Of a stretch of DNA of 64,000 bases, positions 53,672-63,686 are shown one piece after another. The position numbers and the translations under genes are program-made. The notes under the pieces were generated by a model. It was not told the origin of the DNA, ran no database searches, and was given only the letters and a program-made list of their open reading frames with translations. Where the stretch lies: contig NZ_AYMG01000010.1 in NCBI RefSeq assembly GCF_000633455.1, forward strand, positions 1 to 64,000. The letters run 5' to 3'. This DNA comes from Pedobacter jeongneungensis (lineage in GTDB: Bacteria > Bacteroidota > Bacteroidia > Sphingobacteriales > Sphingobacteriaceae). Each line of letters begins with the position of its first letter. Position 1 is the first letter of the stretch.

Positions 53672-56071
53672 TTATTCGTATTTAAGGGCATCAATGGTAT
53701 TAGCAACCGCAGCTTTGTACGAGCGGATGCTTACCGTAATAAGCGTTATCGTCATCGAGATGATCATCGCCAAAATAAAAGGCCATATATTCACCTCTAT
53801 CCGGTAGGTAAAAGTAGCCAGCCATTTGGCAACAAACAGATAAGCTAAAGGCCAGGCAACTAAATTGGCTATAAAAACCATCATCAGAAATGAACCATTC
53901 AGCATTTTAACCAGTTCGACTGTTGATGCGCCCAATACTTTCCTAATGGCCACTTCGCGTGTGCGTTGAGTAGCTACGAAAGAGATCAAACCAAATAAAC
54001 CGATAAAGGAAATAAAGATAATTACCCCTGCAAATACTTTAAAAAGGGCACCCATTATTTTTTCAGTCTGGTAATACTCGCTAATTTTATCATCCAAAAA
54101 AGTAGATCCATACACATACTCAGGCAGCACATTGTTCCAGGTTTTTTCGATGGCCTGCATAGCAGGCAAAATACTTTTACTATCCAGTTTTATTGCAATA
54201 GTGGTATAAGATTCTTTATCGCTATTTAAAATAATTGGCGAAATAGGCTCATGCAGGCTTCTGTTGTTAAAATCTTTAACCACTCCAACAATAGTCCCTG
54301 TTTTACCATGTACCCTAATGGTTTTACCAAGGGCTTCATTATAATTAACCACATTCAGTTTTTTCAACATGGTTTCGTTTACCACAAAATTTCTAACGGT
54401 ATCGCTTTTAGTTAAACCTTTTCCGGCAATAATTGCTAAACCAAATGTTTTAAAATAGTTTTCATCACCAGTTTTGGTATTGGCCTGAAAGGTTGCATTT
54501 ACAGTACTGTTGTATCTGAAATTACTCTCGTTATTAAAATCAGATGATGGTGCAGCACTGCAATAACTGGTTGATAATACTCCCGGGATTTTATTGATTT
54601 GATCCTGTAGCGTATGGTAGCGGGTAATCGCAATGCTATCAGAAGGAATGTCGACCAAAGCAACAGCGGTTGGAATAAAACCAAGCGGTTTCTCTCGCAT
54701 GTAACTCATTTGCCTAAGCACAACCAAGGTACCGATAATGAGTATAATGGTAATGGCAAACTGTACCACCACCAGGATTTTGCGTAAACTTAAACCTCCG
54801 GCATTTGCAGTAATTTTATTTTTTATTGCCAATGCAGGGCTATAGCCCGACATCACCATTGCAGGATAAAAACCTGCTAAAAAGCTTACCAATATCATCA
54901 AAACAAGCATAAACGCGAGAATGATGGGGTGCTCGATAATACTAAAAGAAATATGATCTTTAAATAAACTTTGCATGCCCGGTAGCGCAATTTCGGTTAA
55001 AACACAGCCCACCAGTAAAGAAAGAACCGTTATTGTTAAAGTTTCGGTTAAAAACTGAACGATTAATTGCCTGCGTAAGCTCCCCATTACCTTACGCACA
55101 CCAACTTCTTTACCCCTGCTTACCGCTTGTGCGGTTGCGAGATTAATGAAATTGATACAAGCGGTAAGCAATAAAAAAACACCGATAATGGCTAAGCCGT
55201 AAAGTTCCTTTTTAGAAATTACTTTGTTTGCAAAATTGCCAAGTTCTTCATTGTAATGAATATCCCTTAGGGGTTGAAAACGATGCCCTTCTTTTGAAAT
55301 ATCATCTTTCTGATAGTATTTATCGATAAATTGAGGAATACTCCTATTCGCATCTTCAATAGAAACACCTTTTTTTAACAAAACATAACATTCGGATGAT
55401 GAAGAAACCGATCCCCAGCTGGTTAACTCTGGTCCGGCCTGGTTTTGGTAAGTTTTGTAGGAAATAATAATTCTAAGTGGAAACGAACTATTTTCAGGTG
55501 TTTTTTCTATGATTCCAGTTACTTTAAGGTCTAGTTTATTCTTAAAATTGATGCTTTGCCCCACTGCTTTATGCCAATCGCCAAAAAGTTTGTTGGCCAT
55601 TTCATCAGACAAAACAACAGTATTAGGTTGGCTTAATGATTGACGTGGGTTGCCTTCCAGCCATTTAAAATCAAGGATTTCGAAAAAATCAGGATCTGCA
55701 TATTGCACATCCTCTGCGGTTTTAATGCTTTCTTTTCCTGATGCATCTTTTACCTTAATAATTCCGCCACCGCCCTGAATGGTTCCTACTCTATCAAATT
55801 GTTGACGAAAATCGTTACGCATAGCTGGCGGAAGTGGCCTGGCCGTACCGGGAGATTCAAAAAAACTATCAGGAGCTGTCCAGCTGGTTATTACACGGTA
55901 AATTCTGCCTTCATTTTTAAAGTTTTCATCAAAGCTGAGCTGATAACGGATAAAAATAAAAATGAGGATACAACTGGCCATTCCGATAGAAAGGCCAAGG
56001 ATATTGATCAGCGTATAACCTTTGTTTTTCCAAAGGTTTCGCCACGCAATTTTTAAATTAAGTTTGAACAT
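53672..56071 (-). CDS. FtsX/MacB-type permease 3
   Basis: This 799-residue permease pairs with permease 2 in sequence and shares its whole first 36 residues. The coupling segment reads GKEVGVRKVMGS and the late one REVAIRKVLGAS. All eight predicted spans are present. The periplasmic domains differ from those of permease 2, so their ligands may differ. Confidence 0.9.
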   Translation of the reverse strand: MFKLNLKIAWRNLWKNKGYTLINILGLSIGMASCILIFIFIRYQLSFDENFKNEGRIYRVITSWTAPDSFFESPGTARPLPPAMRNDFRQQFDRVGTIQGGGGIIKVKDASGKESIKTAEDVQYADPDFFEILDFKWLEGNPRQSLSQPNTVVLSDEMANKLFGDWHKAVGQSINFKNKLDLKVTGIIEKTPENSSFPLRIIISYKTYQNQAGPELTSWGSVSSSSECYVLLKKGVSIEDANRSIPQFIDKYYQKDDISKEGHRFQPLRDIHYNEELGNFANKVISKKELYGLAIIGVFLLLTACINFINLATAQAVSRGKEVGVRKVMGSLRRQLIVQFLTETLTITVLSLLVGCVLTEIALPGMQSLFKDHISFSIIEHPIILAFMLVLMILVSFLAGFYPAMVMSGYSPALAIKNKITANAGGLSLRKILVVVQFAITIILIIGTLVVLRQMSYMREKPLGFIPTAVALVDIPSDSIAITRYHTLQDQINKIPGVLSTSYCSAAPSSDFNNESNFRYNSTVNATFQANTKTGDENYFKTFGLAIIAGKGLTKSDTVRNFVVNETMLKKLNVVNYNEALGKTIRVHGKTGTIVGVVKDFNNRSLHEPISPIILNSDKESYTTIAIKLDSKSILPAMQAIEKTWNNVLPEYVYGSTFLDDKISEYYQTEKIMGALFKVFAGVIIFISFIGLFGLISFVATQRTREVAIRKVLGASTVELVKMLNGSFLMMVFIANLVAWPLAYLFVAKWLATFTYRIEVNIWPFILAMIISMTITLITVSIRSYKAAVANTIDALKYE

Positions 56072-56148
56072 ATTGAGTGAGGTTTAGCGTGAAGCGTTTG
56101 GCAGTCAGCGTTGATTTATCGCTTAGCCCCAAACGCTATCCGCAGGTC
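56072..56148. repeat. Hairpin linker
   Basis: GTGAAGCGTTTGGCAGTCAG and GCTTAGCCCCAAACGC-type arms pair imperfectly. It belongs to the same family as the other linkers. Confidence 0.5.
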
Positions 56149-58530
56149 TTATTCATATTTAAGTGCATCAACAGCATTTGCTTTAGCTACTTTGAAAGTT
56201 TGCAGGCTTACCGTTAAAATGGCAATAATTACCGAGGTTAACAGCGCCAGTAAAAAGGGCCAAAGGTTTACTGTAATTTTATAATCGTATTTTTCGAGCC
56301 ATTTGGCAAGAAGAATGTAAGCCACGGGAATAGCGATAATGTTGGAGATGATCACCAGTTTCATAAAATCTTTGTTCAGCAGGATTAAAATATCCGAAAG
56401 ATTGGCGCCCAGCACTTTACGGATACTGATTTCTTTACTGCGTTGTTCGGCAGTATAAAGTGCTAAACCCAATAAACCAAGACAGGAGATGAAAATGGCA
56501 AACCCTCCAAAAATGTTCGAAAGTACACTGAGTAACCTTTCGCTTTGAAGCTTTTCGGCCATGCCCTGACTAACCATTTTTACTTCTATAGGGTAAGCCG
56601 GGTTTAAACTCTGACTCACTGATTTTATTTTTTCAATAGAGGCAGATAGCGATTGCTTGGGGTTTAGTTTAAGTAACAGTACTTTACTTGTTTTAACATT
56701 ATAATAATAAACCGTTGGCTGTATTTTTGAAGCAAGCGATTCGCTCGAATAATCCTGTACCACGCCTACTACTTTAAGTGGCGGATTATCACCCCAATGG
56801 ATAATGGTACCAATAGGGTTTTTTAAACCCATTATTTTAACGGCACTTTGATTAAGTAAAAGCGATGTGGAGGTATCAGCCGAAAATTTAGGGTCAAAAT
56901 CCCGTCCTTCGATTATTTTAACGCCTGTAGTTTTAGCAAAATCGAAACCCGTGCTCCTGTAATTGATAATCGAAACATCATTTTTAGGTTTGCCCGGCCA
57001 TACAATATCACCGGTAATAGAACCACTGCTGGTAAAAGAACGGGCATATTCAGTTGAAGCCATGATAGCCCCTGCCCTTTCCAGTTCGTTTTTAAAAGTA
57101 TGCAGTTTCTCTGGTTTTGCCCACTCTCCTTCCAGATCAATTTGTGCCAATGCGGTTTCATCAAAGCCTAATGGCTTATTTTTAAGGTGCTGAATTTGGC
57201 TGTAAATAACAATTGCCGAAATAATCATGCAGATAGAAAGGCTAAACTGCACCACTACCAAGGTTTTACGGATAGACAATGAACCCGTTGAACCTTTAAA
57301 TCCTTTTAAAACTTTTACGGGAATAAAAGATGACAGGTAAAATGCAGGATAACTTCCCGCCAGGATACCAGTAATTAATACCATTGAAAGCAATACAGCC
57401 CAAAATCCCATTGAACTATAATTGATTTTAATCGAAATATCGAGCAGGTTGTTAAAGTATGGCAAAGAAACTTCGAGCAGTGTAAAAGCAATTAGCATGG
57501 CTAAAAACGATAATAAAAGCGATTCTACCATAAACTGTCCCATGATGGTATTCCGGGTAGAACCCAAAGCTTTCCTCACACCAACTTCTCTTGCCCGTTT
57601 TTCTGATTTAGCGGTAGAAAGGTTCATGTAATTGATACAGGCGATAAACAACACGCAAATGGCCAGAAAAACAAATAACCTCAACTGATCGATTTTACCG
57701 CCAACAACTTTTCCGTTATCGAAATCATCGTATAAATGCAATTTGCTTAAAGGAAAAAGAAAAGGCTCATAAGTCATTTCTTTTAATTCGGGTTCTTTAT
57801 CTGTAATAAAATGTTTTAAAGCCGCATTTGTAGCTTCCAATGAGGCATTATCTTTAAGCTGAAATAAAGTTAAACAGGTAATGGCACCCCACCCATATTC
57901 TTTTTCGGATGGATTTTCCTGTTCAAAGAAGGCCCATGGCTGTAACACATCAAACTGGATACTCTGATTTTTAGGGAGATCTTCTATTACGGCACTCACC
58001 TTTAAATTAATGTGGTTATCGTATTTAATGCTTTGCCCGATAGGATTCTCATCACCGAAAAGTTTCTTAGCCGTAGATTCGTTAATAAGTACGTTATTTG
58101 GCTCGCTTAAGGCCGAGTTTGGATCTCCATAGATAAACCTATAATCGAGCATTTTCAAAAAATCGGGATCAACATCAATGCTTTTCAGTTTAAAATTGTG
58201 CTGGTTTCGGCTGTATAATTTCTGACCGTTATTCATTGATATGCGTGCAGCACTCTTAATGCCCGGAAGTTCTGAAGCTCCGGCTTTGGCCAGTTTATTC
58301 GGAACCGCCATTGTGGTAGCCAATTTGCCGTTAAACTTTAAATTTAATGCAGATAAATATACTTTATCGGCATTTTTATATTGTTTATCAAAGCTCCATT
58401 CATAGTATACATACAATAGCAGCATTAAACAACAGGCCATGCCAATTGCCAGTCCACCAACATTGATCAATGTAAAGCCTTTGTTTTTCCAAAGGTTACG
58501 CAGTGCTATTTTTAAGTTGAGTTTGAACAT
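56149..58530 (-). CDS. FtsX/MacB-type permease 4
   Basis: This 793-residue permease is of the group with MACCLMLLLYVYYEWSFDKQ near the first span, shared in type with permeases 1 and 5. Coupling segments are RAREVGVRKALGS and RSKEISIRKVLGA. It ends AVDALKYE. A spacer with GGTTGAAGGTT repeats precedes it. Confidence 0.9.
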   Translation of the reverse strand: MFKLNLKIALRNLWKNKGFTLINVGGLAIGMACCLMLLLYVYYEWSFDKQYKNADKVYLSALNLKFNGKLATTMAVPNKLAKAGASELPGIKSAARISMNNGQKLYSRNQHNFKLKSIDVDPDFLKMLDYRFIYGDPNSALSEPNNVLINESTAKKLFGDENPIGQSIKYDNHINLKVSAVIEDLPKNQSIQFDVLQPWAFFEQENPSEKEYGWGAITCLTLFQLKDNASLEATNAALKHFITDKEPELKEMTYEPFLFPLSKLHLYDDFDNGKVVGGKIDQLRLFVFLAICVLFIACINYMNLSTAKSEKRAREVGVRKALGSTRNTIMGQFMVESLLLSFLAMLIAFTLLEVSLPYFNNLLDISIKINYSSMGFWAVLLSMVLITGILAGSYPAFYLSSFIPVKVLKGFKGSTGSLSIRKTLVVVQFSLSICMIISAIVIYSQIQHLKNKPLGFDETALAQIDLEGEWAKPEKLHTFKNELERAGAIMASTEYARSFTSSGSITGDIVWPGKPKNDVSIINYRSTGFDFAKTTGVKIIEGRDFDPKFSADTSTSLLLNQSAVKIMGLKNPIGTIIHWGDNPPLKVVGVVQDYSSESLASKIQPTVYYYNVKTSKVLLLKLNPKQSLSASIEKIKSVSQSLNPAYPIEVKMVSQGMAEKLQSERLLSVLSNIFGGFAIFISCLGLLGLALYTAEQRSKEISIRKVLGANLSDILILLNKDFMKLVIISNIIAIPVAYILLAKWLEKYDYKITVNLWPFLLALLTSVIIAILTVSLQTFKVAKANAVDALKYE

Positions 58531-58540
58531 ATTTTTGAGG

Positions 58541-58690
58541 TTGAAGGTTGAAAGGTTAAGGGTTGGAAGGTTGAAGAACCTAAATCTTCAATCTTATTCC
58601 CTCTATCTCTTCCAGCCATTATGTTATTTAATATTTATTAAAAGTGGGAATGGTTAAGCCATCTAAACCTATTACCTTCCACCTTCCCAC
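58541..58690. repeat. GGTTGAAGGTT linker, copy 1
   Basis: GGTTGAAGGTTGAAAGG and CTTCCACCTTCCCACC-type words pair across the gap. The string CCAGCCATTAT is shared with the linker at 63531, so the two spacers derive from one another. Confidence 0.6.
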
Positions 58691-58692
58691 CC

Positions 58693-61065
58693 TTATTCGT
58701 ATTTAAGTGCATCAACAGGATTGGCGTTCGCCGTTTTATAGGCTTGAAAACTCACGGTAACCAATGCCATCATTAATGTTCCTAAGCCGGCAAGCGGCAT
58801 AATCCACCAGGATATTTCGGTATGGAATTCGAATTTCATCAACCATTTATTCATTAAAAAGTAACTTAAAGGGATAGCGATAACAATCGACACCACAATC
58901 ATCTTCACAAAAGAGAATGATAACAACTGCATTAAGTTAAATAAGGAAGCACCCAATACTTTACGTACCCCAAATTCTTTTGTTCTTTGCTCGGCACTAT
59001 AAGCTACTAAACCAAATAAACCCAAACAGGAAACGAAAATGGCCAAACCACCGAAAAGGTTTGAGAGGATGCCTAAAGTTTTCTCGGCATTGTATTTTTC
59101 GGCGTATACGTTATTTAAAAAATTAATTTCAAGAGGATAAGCCGGATTTATAGCTTTTGTAATCCTGCTGATGGTTTCGATATTACTTTGGAGGCTGTTA
59201 TTTTCATTCAAACGCATCGTGATGTTTCCCGTTTGTGCCTTATCAAAGAATACCACCATCGGGTTATTCGATTTATAGGGCGAATCCCATACATAATCAT
59301 CAAAAACACCTATAATATTAAATTTATCATCATTAATGGTAACTGTTTTACCAACTGGATTTTTATACTCAAAAATTTTAACAGCCGAAGCACTCACCAT
59401 CACCGCACTGGTATCTGATGCGAAATTTTCTGAAAAATCCCTTCCGCTCGTCAATTTGATGCCATTGGTTTTGATAAAATCGTAGGTGGTGATTACCTGG
59501 TTAAACATTTGGTTATTTGTAGCTTTCAACATTCCTTCCCATTCTATACCCGAAAAATTTCGTCCATGATGTGATAAGCTCACCGAAGATTGGAACATTG
59601 AAGTAACCGCACCTGATTTTAACAATTCTGAACGCAGCAGCTCATATTTCGTTTTTAATTCGCCATCCTGAGGCATTTCTACCAAAGCGTTCACATCAAA
59701 GCCTACCGGTCTGTTTTTAATGTACTGGATCTGTTTATAGATCACCAAAGTGGAAATGATAAGGATAATGGCAAAACAAAACTGCCCAACTACCAATACC
59801 TGCCGTAAACTCACCGCAAAGAATGCTTTTGATTTAATTTTTCTTTTTAACGTTTGGATCGGATTGAAAGACGAGAGGTAAAATGCAGGATAACTACCGG
59901 CAATTAAACCCGTAGCAAGAACAATCCCTAAAATACCTATCCAACTGCTGCTATTGAAATATGATACGTTCAGTTTGATGTTCAGCAGGTTATTAAAAGT
60001 TGGCAAAAAGATTTCGAGGAGTGCAATGGAAAAAATCACTGCAATAAAGGTCAGCATCATCGATTCGGTTAAAAACTGGACAATCAGTGAGCCACGGTTA
60101 GCACCAATGGTTTTTTTGATGCCTACCTCTTTTGCACGTTTTTCTGATTTGGCAGTGGCCATATTCATAAAATTGATGCAGGCAATCAACAGGATGCCAA
60201 AAGCCAGTGCAACAAAAAGATATATCTGCTCTACAGCACCGCCAACACTTTTTCCATCCTCAAACTTGCCGTATAAATGTAATTTTGCCAAAGGGTATAA
60301 TACCTGCGATTGCTGATTGTTGGTGTTATTTTTTTTCTCGATCTGATTTATTTTTTGATTAACCAGATCTAAATTCGCACCGCTTTTTAACATTACAAGT
60401 GTTATAAAGCTGAAATTGCTCCAGTTGAGATCTCTGGCGCTTTGATCAACCGTTTCGTAAAAAGACCAGGGCATTAAATAATCAAATTTGTTTGAGCTAT
60501 TATCGGGCTGATCTTTAATTACACCGGTAATATTCAAATCGAAGCGATCTTTAAAACGCACCGATTTATTCAACACATCGGTAGTTCCAAACAGTACTTT
60601 AGCAGTAGATTCAGTTAAAATAACCGAATTTGGATTACTTAAAGCCGTATTGGCATTACCTTGAATAAATTTATAATCGTACATTTTCAGGATATCGGGT
60701 TCAGCGAATTTAGATTGACGCTTAAAAGCGTTCTGTCCGTTGGCAATTAAATTCTTGCCTCCGTAATCCATTCTTGCCATATACTTAAGCTCGGGCAGGC
60801 TTTGCTTAATTGCCGGACCAAACGCGGTGGTTGAACCTTCAAAAGTTCCTGAAATTTTACCGTTATCACCTGGAATATTGGTCATGGTGGTAAAAACATC
60901 GGCCGAATTTTTAGCCTGCTTATCAAAGTTCCATTCGTAGGTAACGTATAATAACAAGGTTAAACAAGCAGCCAAACCTATAGCCAGGCCAATTACATTA
61001 ATAAACGAGCTTACCTTATTCTTCCAAAGGTTACGCAATGCTATTTTTAAGTTTAATCTGAACAT
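58693..61065 (-). CDS. FtsX/MacB-type permease 5
   Basis: This 790-residue permease starts MFRLNLKIALRNLWKNKVSS and belongs to the group of permeases 1 and 4. Coupling segments are RAKEVGIKKTIGAN and RTKEFGVRKVLGAS. It ends PVDALKYE. All expected spans are present. It is 69 nt from permease 6. Confidence 0.9.
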   Translation of the reverse strand: MFRLNLKIALRNLWKNKVSSFINVIGLAIGLAACLTLLLYVTYEWNFDKQAKNSADVFTTMTNIPGDNGKISGTFEGSTTAFGPAIKQSLPELKYMARMDYGGKNLIANGQNAFKRQSKFAEPDILKMYDYKFIQGNANTALSNPNSVILTESTAKVLFGTTDVLNKSVRFKDRFDLNITGVIKDQPDNSSNKFDYLMPWSFYETVDQSARDLNWSNFSFITLVMLKSGANLDLVNQKINQIEKKNNTNNQQSQVLYPLAKLHLYGKFEDGKSVGGAVEQIYLFVALAFGILLIACINFMNMATAKSEKRAKEVGIKKTIGANRGSLIVQFLTESMMLTFIAVIFSIALLEIFLPTFNNLLNIKLNVSYFNSSSWIGILGIVLATGLIAGSYPAFYLSSFNPIQTLKRKIKSKAFFAVSLRQVLVVGQFCFAIILIISTLVIYKQIQYIKNRPVGFDVNALVEMPQDGELKTKYELLRSELLKSGAVTSMFQSSVSLSHHGRNFSGIEWEGMLKATNNQMFNQVITTYDFIKTNGIKLTSGRDFSENFASDTSAVMVSASAVKIFEYKNPVGKTVTINDDKFNIIGVFDDYVWDSPYKSNNPMVVFFDKAQTGNITMRLNENNSLQSNIETISRITKAINPAYPLEINFLNNVYAEKYNAEKTLGILSNLFGGLAIFVSCLGLFGLVAYSAEQRTKEFGVRKVLGASLFNLMQLLSFSFVKMIVVSIVIAIPLSYFLMNKWLMKFEFHTEISWWIMPLAGLGTLMMALVTVSFQAYKTANANPVDALKYE

Positions 61066-61134
61066 GATAGGTTAACTGTATAAATTGTTAAATTGGTTAA
61101 TTGTTAAATTGCTAACTGAAAACTGCCAACCGGA

Positions 61135-63522
61135 TTACTCATATTTTAAAGCATCAACAGGATTAGCATTTGCAACTCTAAATGATTGTAAACTCACAAT
61201 AACAACCGTAAGAAAAAGCGTAATTAATCCCGATAAAACAAAAGGCAAAACAGGCATAGCTATTCTAAAGGCAAAACCGTTAAGCCATTCTCTTAATATT
61301 AAATAGGCAATAGGCCACGCAATTAAGTTCGCCAGCACAACAAGTTTGGCAAATCCTTTATTTAATAGGCCCAGGATATCAAAAATTGAGGCGCCAAGAA
61401 CTTTTCTGATATTAATCTCTTTACTTCTGCGCTGAGTGGTAAATGTGGCAATGGCAAAAATCCCCATTAAAGCAAGCGCAACCGTAATGATGGATAAAAA
61501 TGCGACAACACTTCGGAGTTGCATCTGTTTTTGCAGCAGCTTTTCAAATGATCTATCCAATAAGGTATATTTAATAGGAAAATCAGGCTCGAGTTTTGTC
61601 CATTCTTTTTCAATCTGTGCGATAACTGCAGCCGATTTTTGCGCAGAAACATTTACCAAAACATATCGGAGTGGATTTCCTTTAATAAATTGAAAAACAA
61701 TTGGTTGATAAGCTTTTTCAGGACTATAATGATTAAAATCTTTTACCAGACCGATCACTTTCGCGTCTATTGTATGGAATTTAATCGTTTTGCCAACAGG
61801 ATTTTGAAGATTAAAAGTTTTAGCTGCAGTTTCAGTCAGTATCAGTGAATTTAGGGTATCGGTTGCTATTGCAGCGCTAAACGGTCTTCCATCCACAATC
61901 TTCATCCCCATCGTATTAAAATAATCTACATCAATAGAAATAAAGTTGGCATTGTAGGTTTTTCCCTCGTTCATATAACTATTTCCACCCATATCTTCAC
62001 CGGGAATATGATCGGCCCTGCTTATGCTGTTTACACCGCTGATATTTTTTAGTGTATTTTTTACTTTCTGGTAATGTGCCTCACTATCATCTTGTAAATT
62101 TATGGCCATTACCTGCTGTGGTTTATAGCCCAGATCACGCTGTTGCATGTAGTTCAACTGATTATTAATGATCCAAATGCCCGAAATAAATAAAACAGCA
62201 ATAGCAAACTGAAGTACAATTAGCCCGTTTCTAATCCAATAACCATTATTACTATTCGCAAAATTTCCTTTTAATACCTTGGCAGGGATGATATTACTAA
62301 TAAGTAATGCCGGATAAAGTCCTACGATTAGGGTTATGGTTAAGAGCAATAGTAAAATCTGACCGGCTATCTGACTATAATCAGAAAAGTTGTTGAGTTG
62401 GATAGACGAACCAATAGTGTTATTGAAACCGGGCAAGAAGAGTTCTACCATAATAATCGCAATAATCAGACTCAATAAGCACTGAAAAGCTGTTTCTAAA
62501 ATAAACTGCATACCAATCTGCATTTTATGAGCACCCAAAACTTTTCGTACCCCCGTTTCTTTAGCCCTTCTTGTAGCAATAGTAATGGATAAATTGGTAA
62601 AGTTAACAGCAGCGATAATCAACACTAGTGTAGCCACGATAAACATCAGGTACATGTAACGCCCTATTCCATTGCCCGTAAATTCGTACTCAACATTGGC
62701 TTTTGTTAAATGTATTGCTTTTACAGGTTGCAGATAAAGTTTATTTTGGGTAATGAATTCAGAAAAACTACTTTTTTCGTCGTTTGGTAATTTGGCCAGC
62801 TCGGCATTTAATATTTCTGTACGGTTCTTATTCAATAACCCTTCTGTTTGTACTACATCACTATTTGCATTTAATTTAACATAGGTATAAAAGTTATTGC
62901 TGTAATAATCATCGCTGGCACTCTTTTTAAATCTCCGGATGAGTTTAAAATGAAAATGCGATGGAAATTTGGCCTCATCTACCACAGCCGTTACCGTGCA
63001 GGGCAATGTTTGATCAAGTATAATGGTTTCACCAACCGGATTTACGCCACTTCCAAAAAGCGTTTCGCTCATTGTTTTGCTTAAAATCAACGTTTGCGGT
63101 TTACTCAATGCAGTTTCGGCATTACCATAAACCAATGGGTAATTAAATACCTTTAAAAAATTGCTGTCAGCAAGCAAAACATCATTCACATATAAACTCT
63201 TTGTTTTTGTTTTAAGCAGCAGATCGCCAAACCAGTAATCCTGTATCCGGGTTGCGGCTTCAACAGCAGGAATTTTCTCTTTACTCACTGTTGCCATGTT
63301 ACCAGGGCTTAAAGCAACATTTTCAGTTGATGACTTATAATTTACGCGATAAATATGCTCATAACCCGAATTCCAGGAATCAAATCCTTTTTCATAATTC
63401 GCATACAACATTGTTAAAATAAAAATGGTTAAGGCCACGGCCAAACCGAATATGCTGATCATAGCATAGCTTTTATTCTTCCAAAGGTTACGTAGTGCTA
63501 TTTTTAAGTTGAGTTTAAACAT
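61135..63522 (-). CDS. FtsX/MacB-type permease 6
   Basis: This 795-residue permease is the most divergent of the set: the first span reads VALTIFILTMLYANYEKGFD rather than the shared LLLLY type, and the periplasmic part carries few of the blocks shared by the others. The coupling segments RAKETGVRKVLGAH and RSKEINIRKVLGAS and the PVDALKYE end are kept. Its ligand range is probably different. Confidence 0.9.
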   Translation of the reverse strand: MFKLNLKIALRNLWKNKSYAMISIFGLAVALTIFILTMLYANYEKGFDSWNSGYEHIYRVNYKSSTENVALSPGNMATVSKEKIPAVEAATRIQDYWFGDLLLKTKTKSLYVNDVLLADSNFLKVFNYPLVYGNAETALSKPQTLILSKTMSETLFGSGVNPVGETIILDQTLPCTVTAVVDEAKFPSHFHFKLIRRFKKSASDDYYSNNFYTYVKLNANSDVVQTEGLLNKNRTEILNAELAKLPNDEKSSFSEFITQNKLYLQPVKAIHLTKANVEYEFTGNGIGRYMYLMFIVATLVLIIAAVNFTNLSITIATRRAKETGVRKVLGAHKMQIGMQFILETAFQCLLSLIIAIIMVELFLPGFNNTIGSSIQLNNFSDYSQIAGQILLLLLTITLIVGLYPALLISNIIPAKVLKGNFANSNNGYWIRNGLIVLQFAIAVLFISGIWIINNQLNYMQQRDLGYKPQQVMAINLQDDSEAHYQKVKNTLKNISGVNSISRADHIPGEDMGGNSYMNEGKTYNANFISIDVDYFNTMGMKIVDGRPFSAAIATDTLNSLILTETAAKTFNLQNPVGKTIKFHTIDAKVIGLVKDFNHYSPEKAYQPIVFQFIKGNPLRYVLVNVSAQKSAAVIAQIEKEWTKLEPDFPIKYTLLDRSFEKLLQKQMQLRSVVAFLSIITVALALMGIFAIATFTTQRRSKEINIRKVLGASIFDILGLLNKGFAKLVVLANLIAWPIAYLILREWLNGFAFRIAMPVLPFVLSGLITLFLTVVIVSLQSFRVANANPVDALKYE

Positions 63523-63530
63523 TCCTTTGA

Positions 63531-63680
63531 GGTTGAGGGTTAAAAGGTTGAAGGTTGGAAGGTTGAGGTGTCTAAACCTTCTACCCTATAACCTTCAGCC
63601 TTCCAGCCATTATATCTTCTAATTTTAATATTTTATAAAAATTGTAAAATTGGGGGGATAGATTATAAACCTTCCGCCTT
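63531..63680. repeat. GGTTGAAGGTT linker, copy 2
   Basis: GGTTGAAGGTTGGAAGG and complementary CCTTCAGCCTTCCAG words give a long imperfect hairpin. The layout copies the linker at 58541. Confidence 0.6.
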
Positions 63681-63686
63681 CCTGCC

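Noticed and set aside
56913..57164. Extra gene inside permease 4
   Set aside because: It is a shadow frame of a long, well-supported gene.
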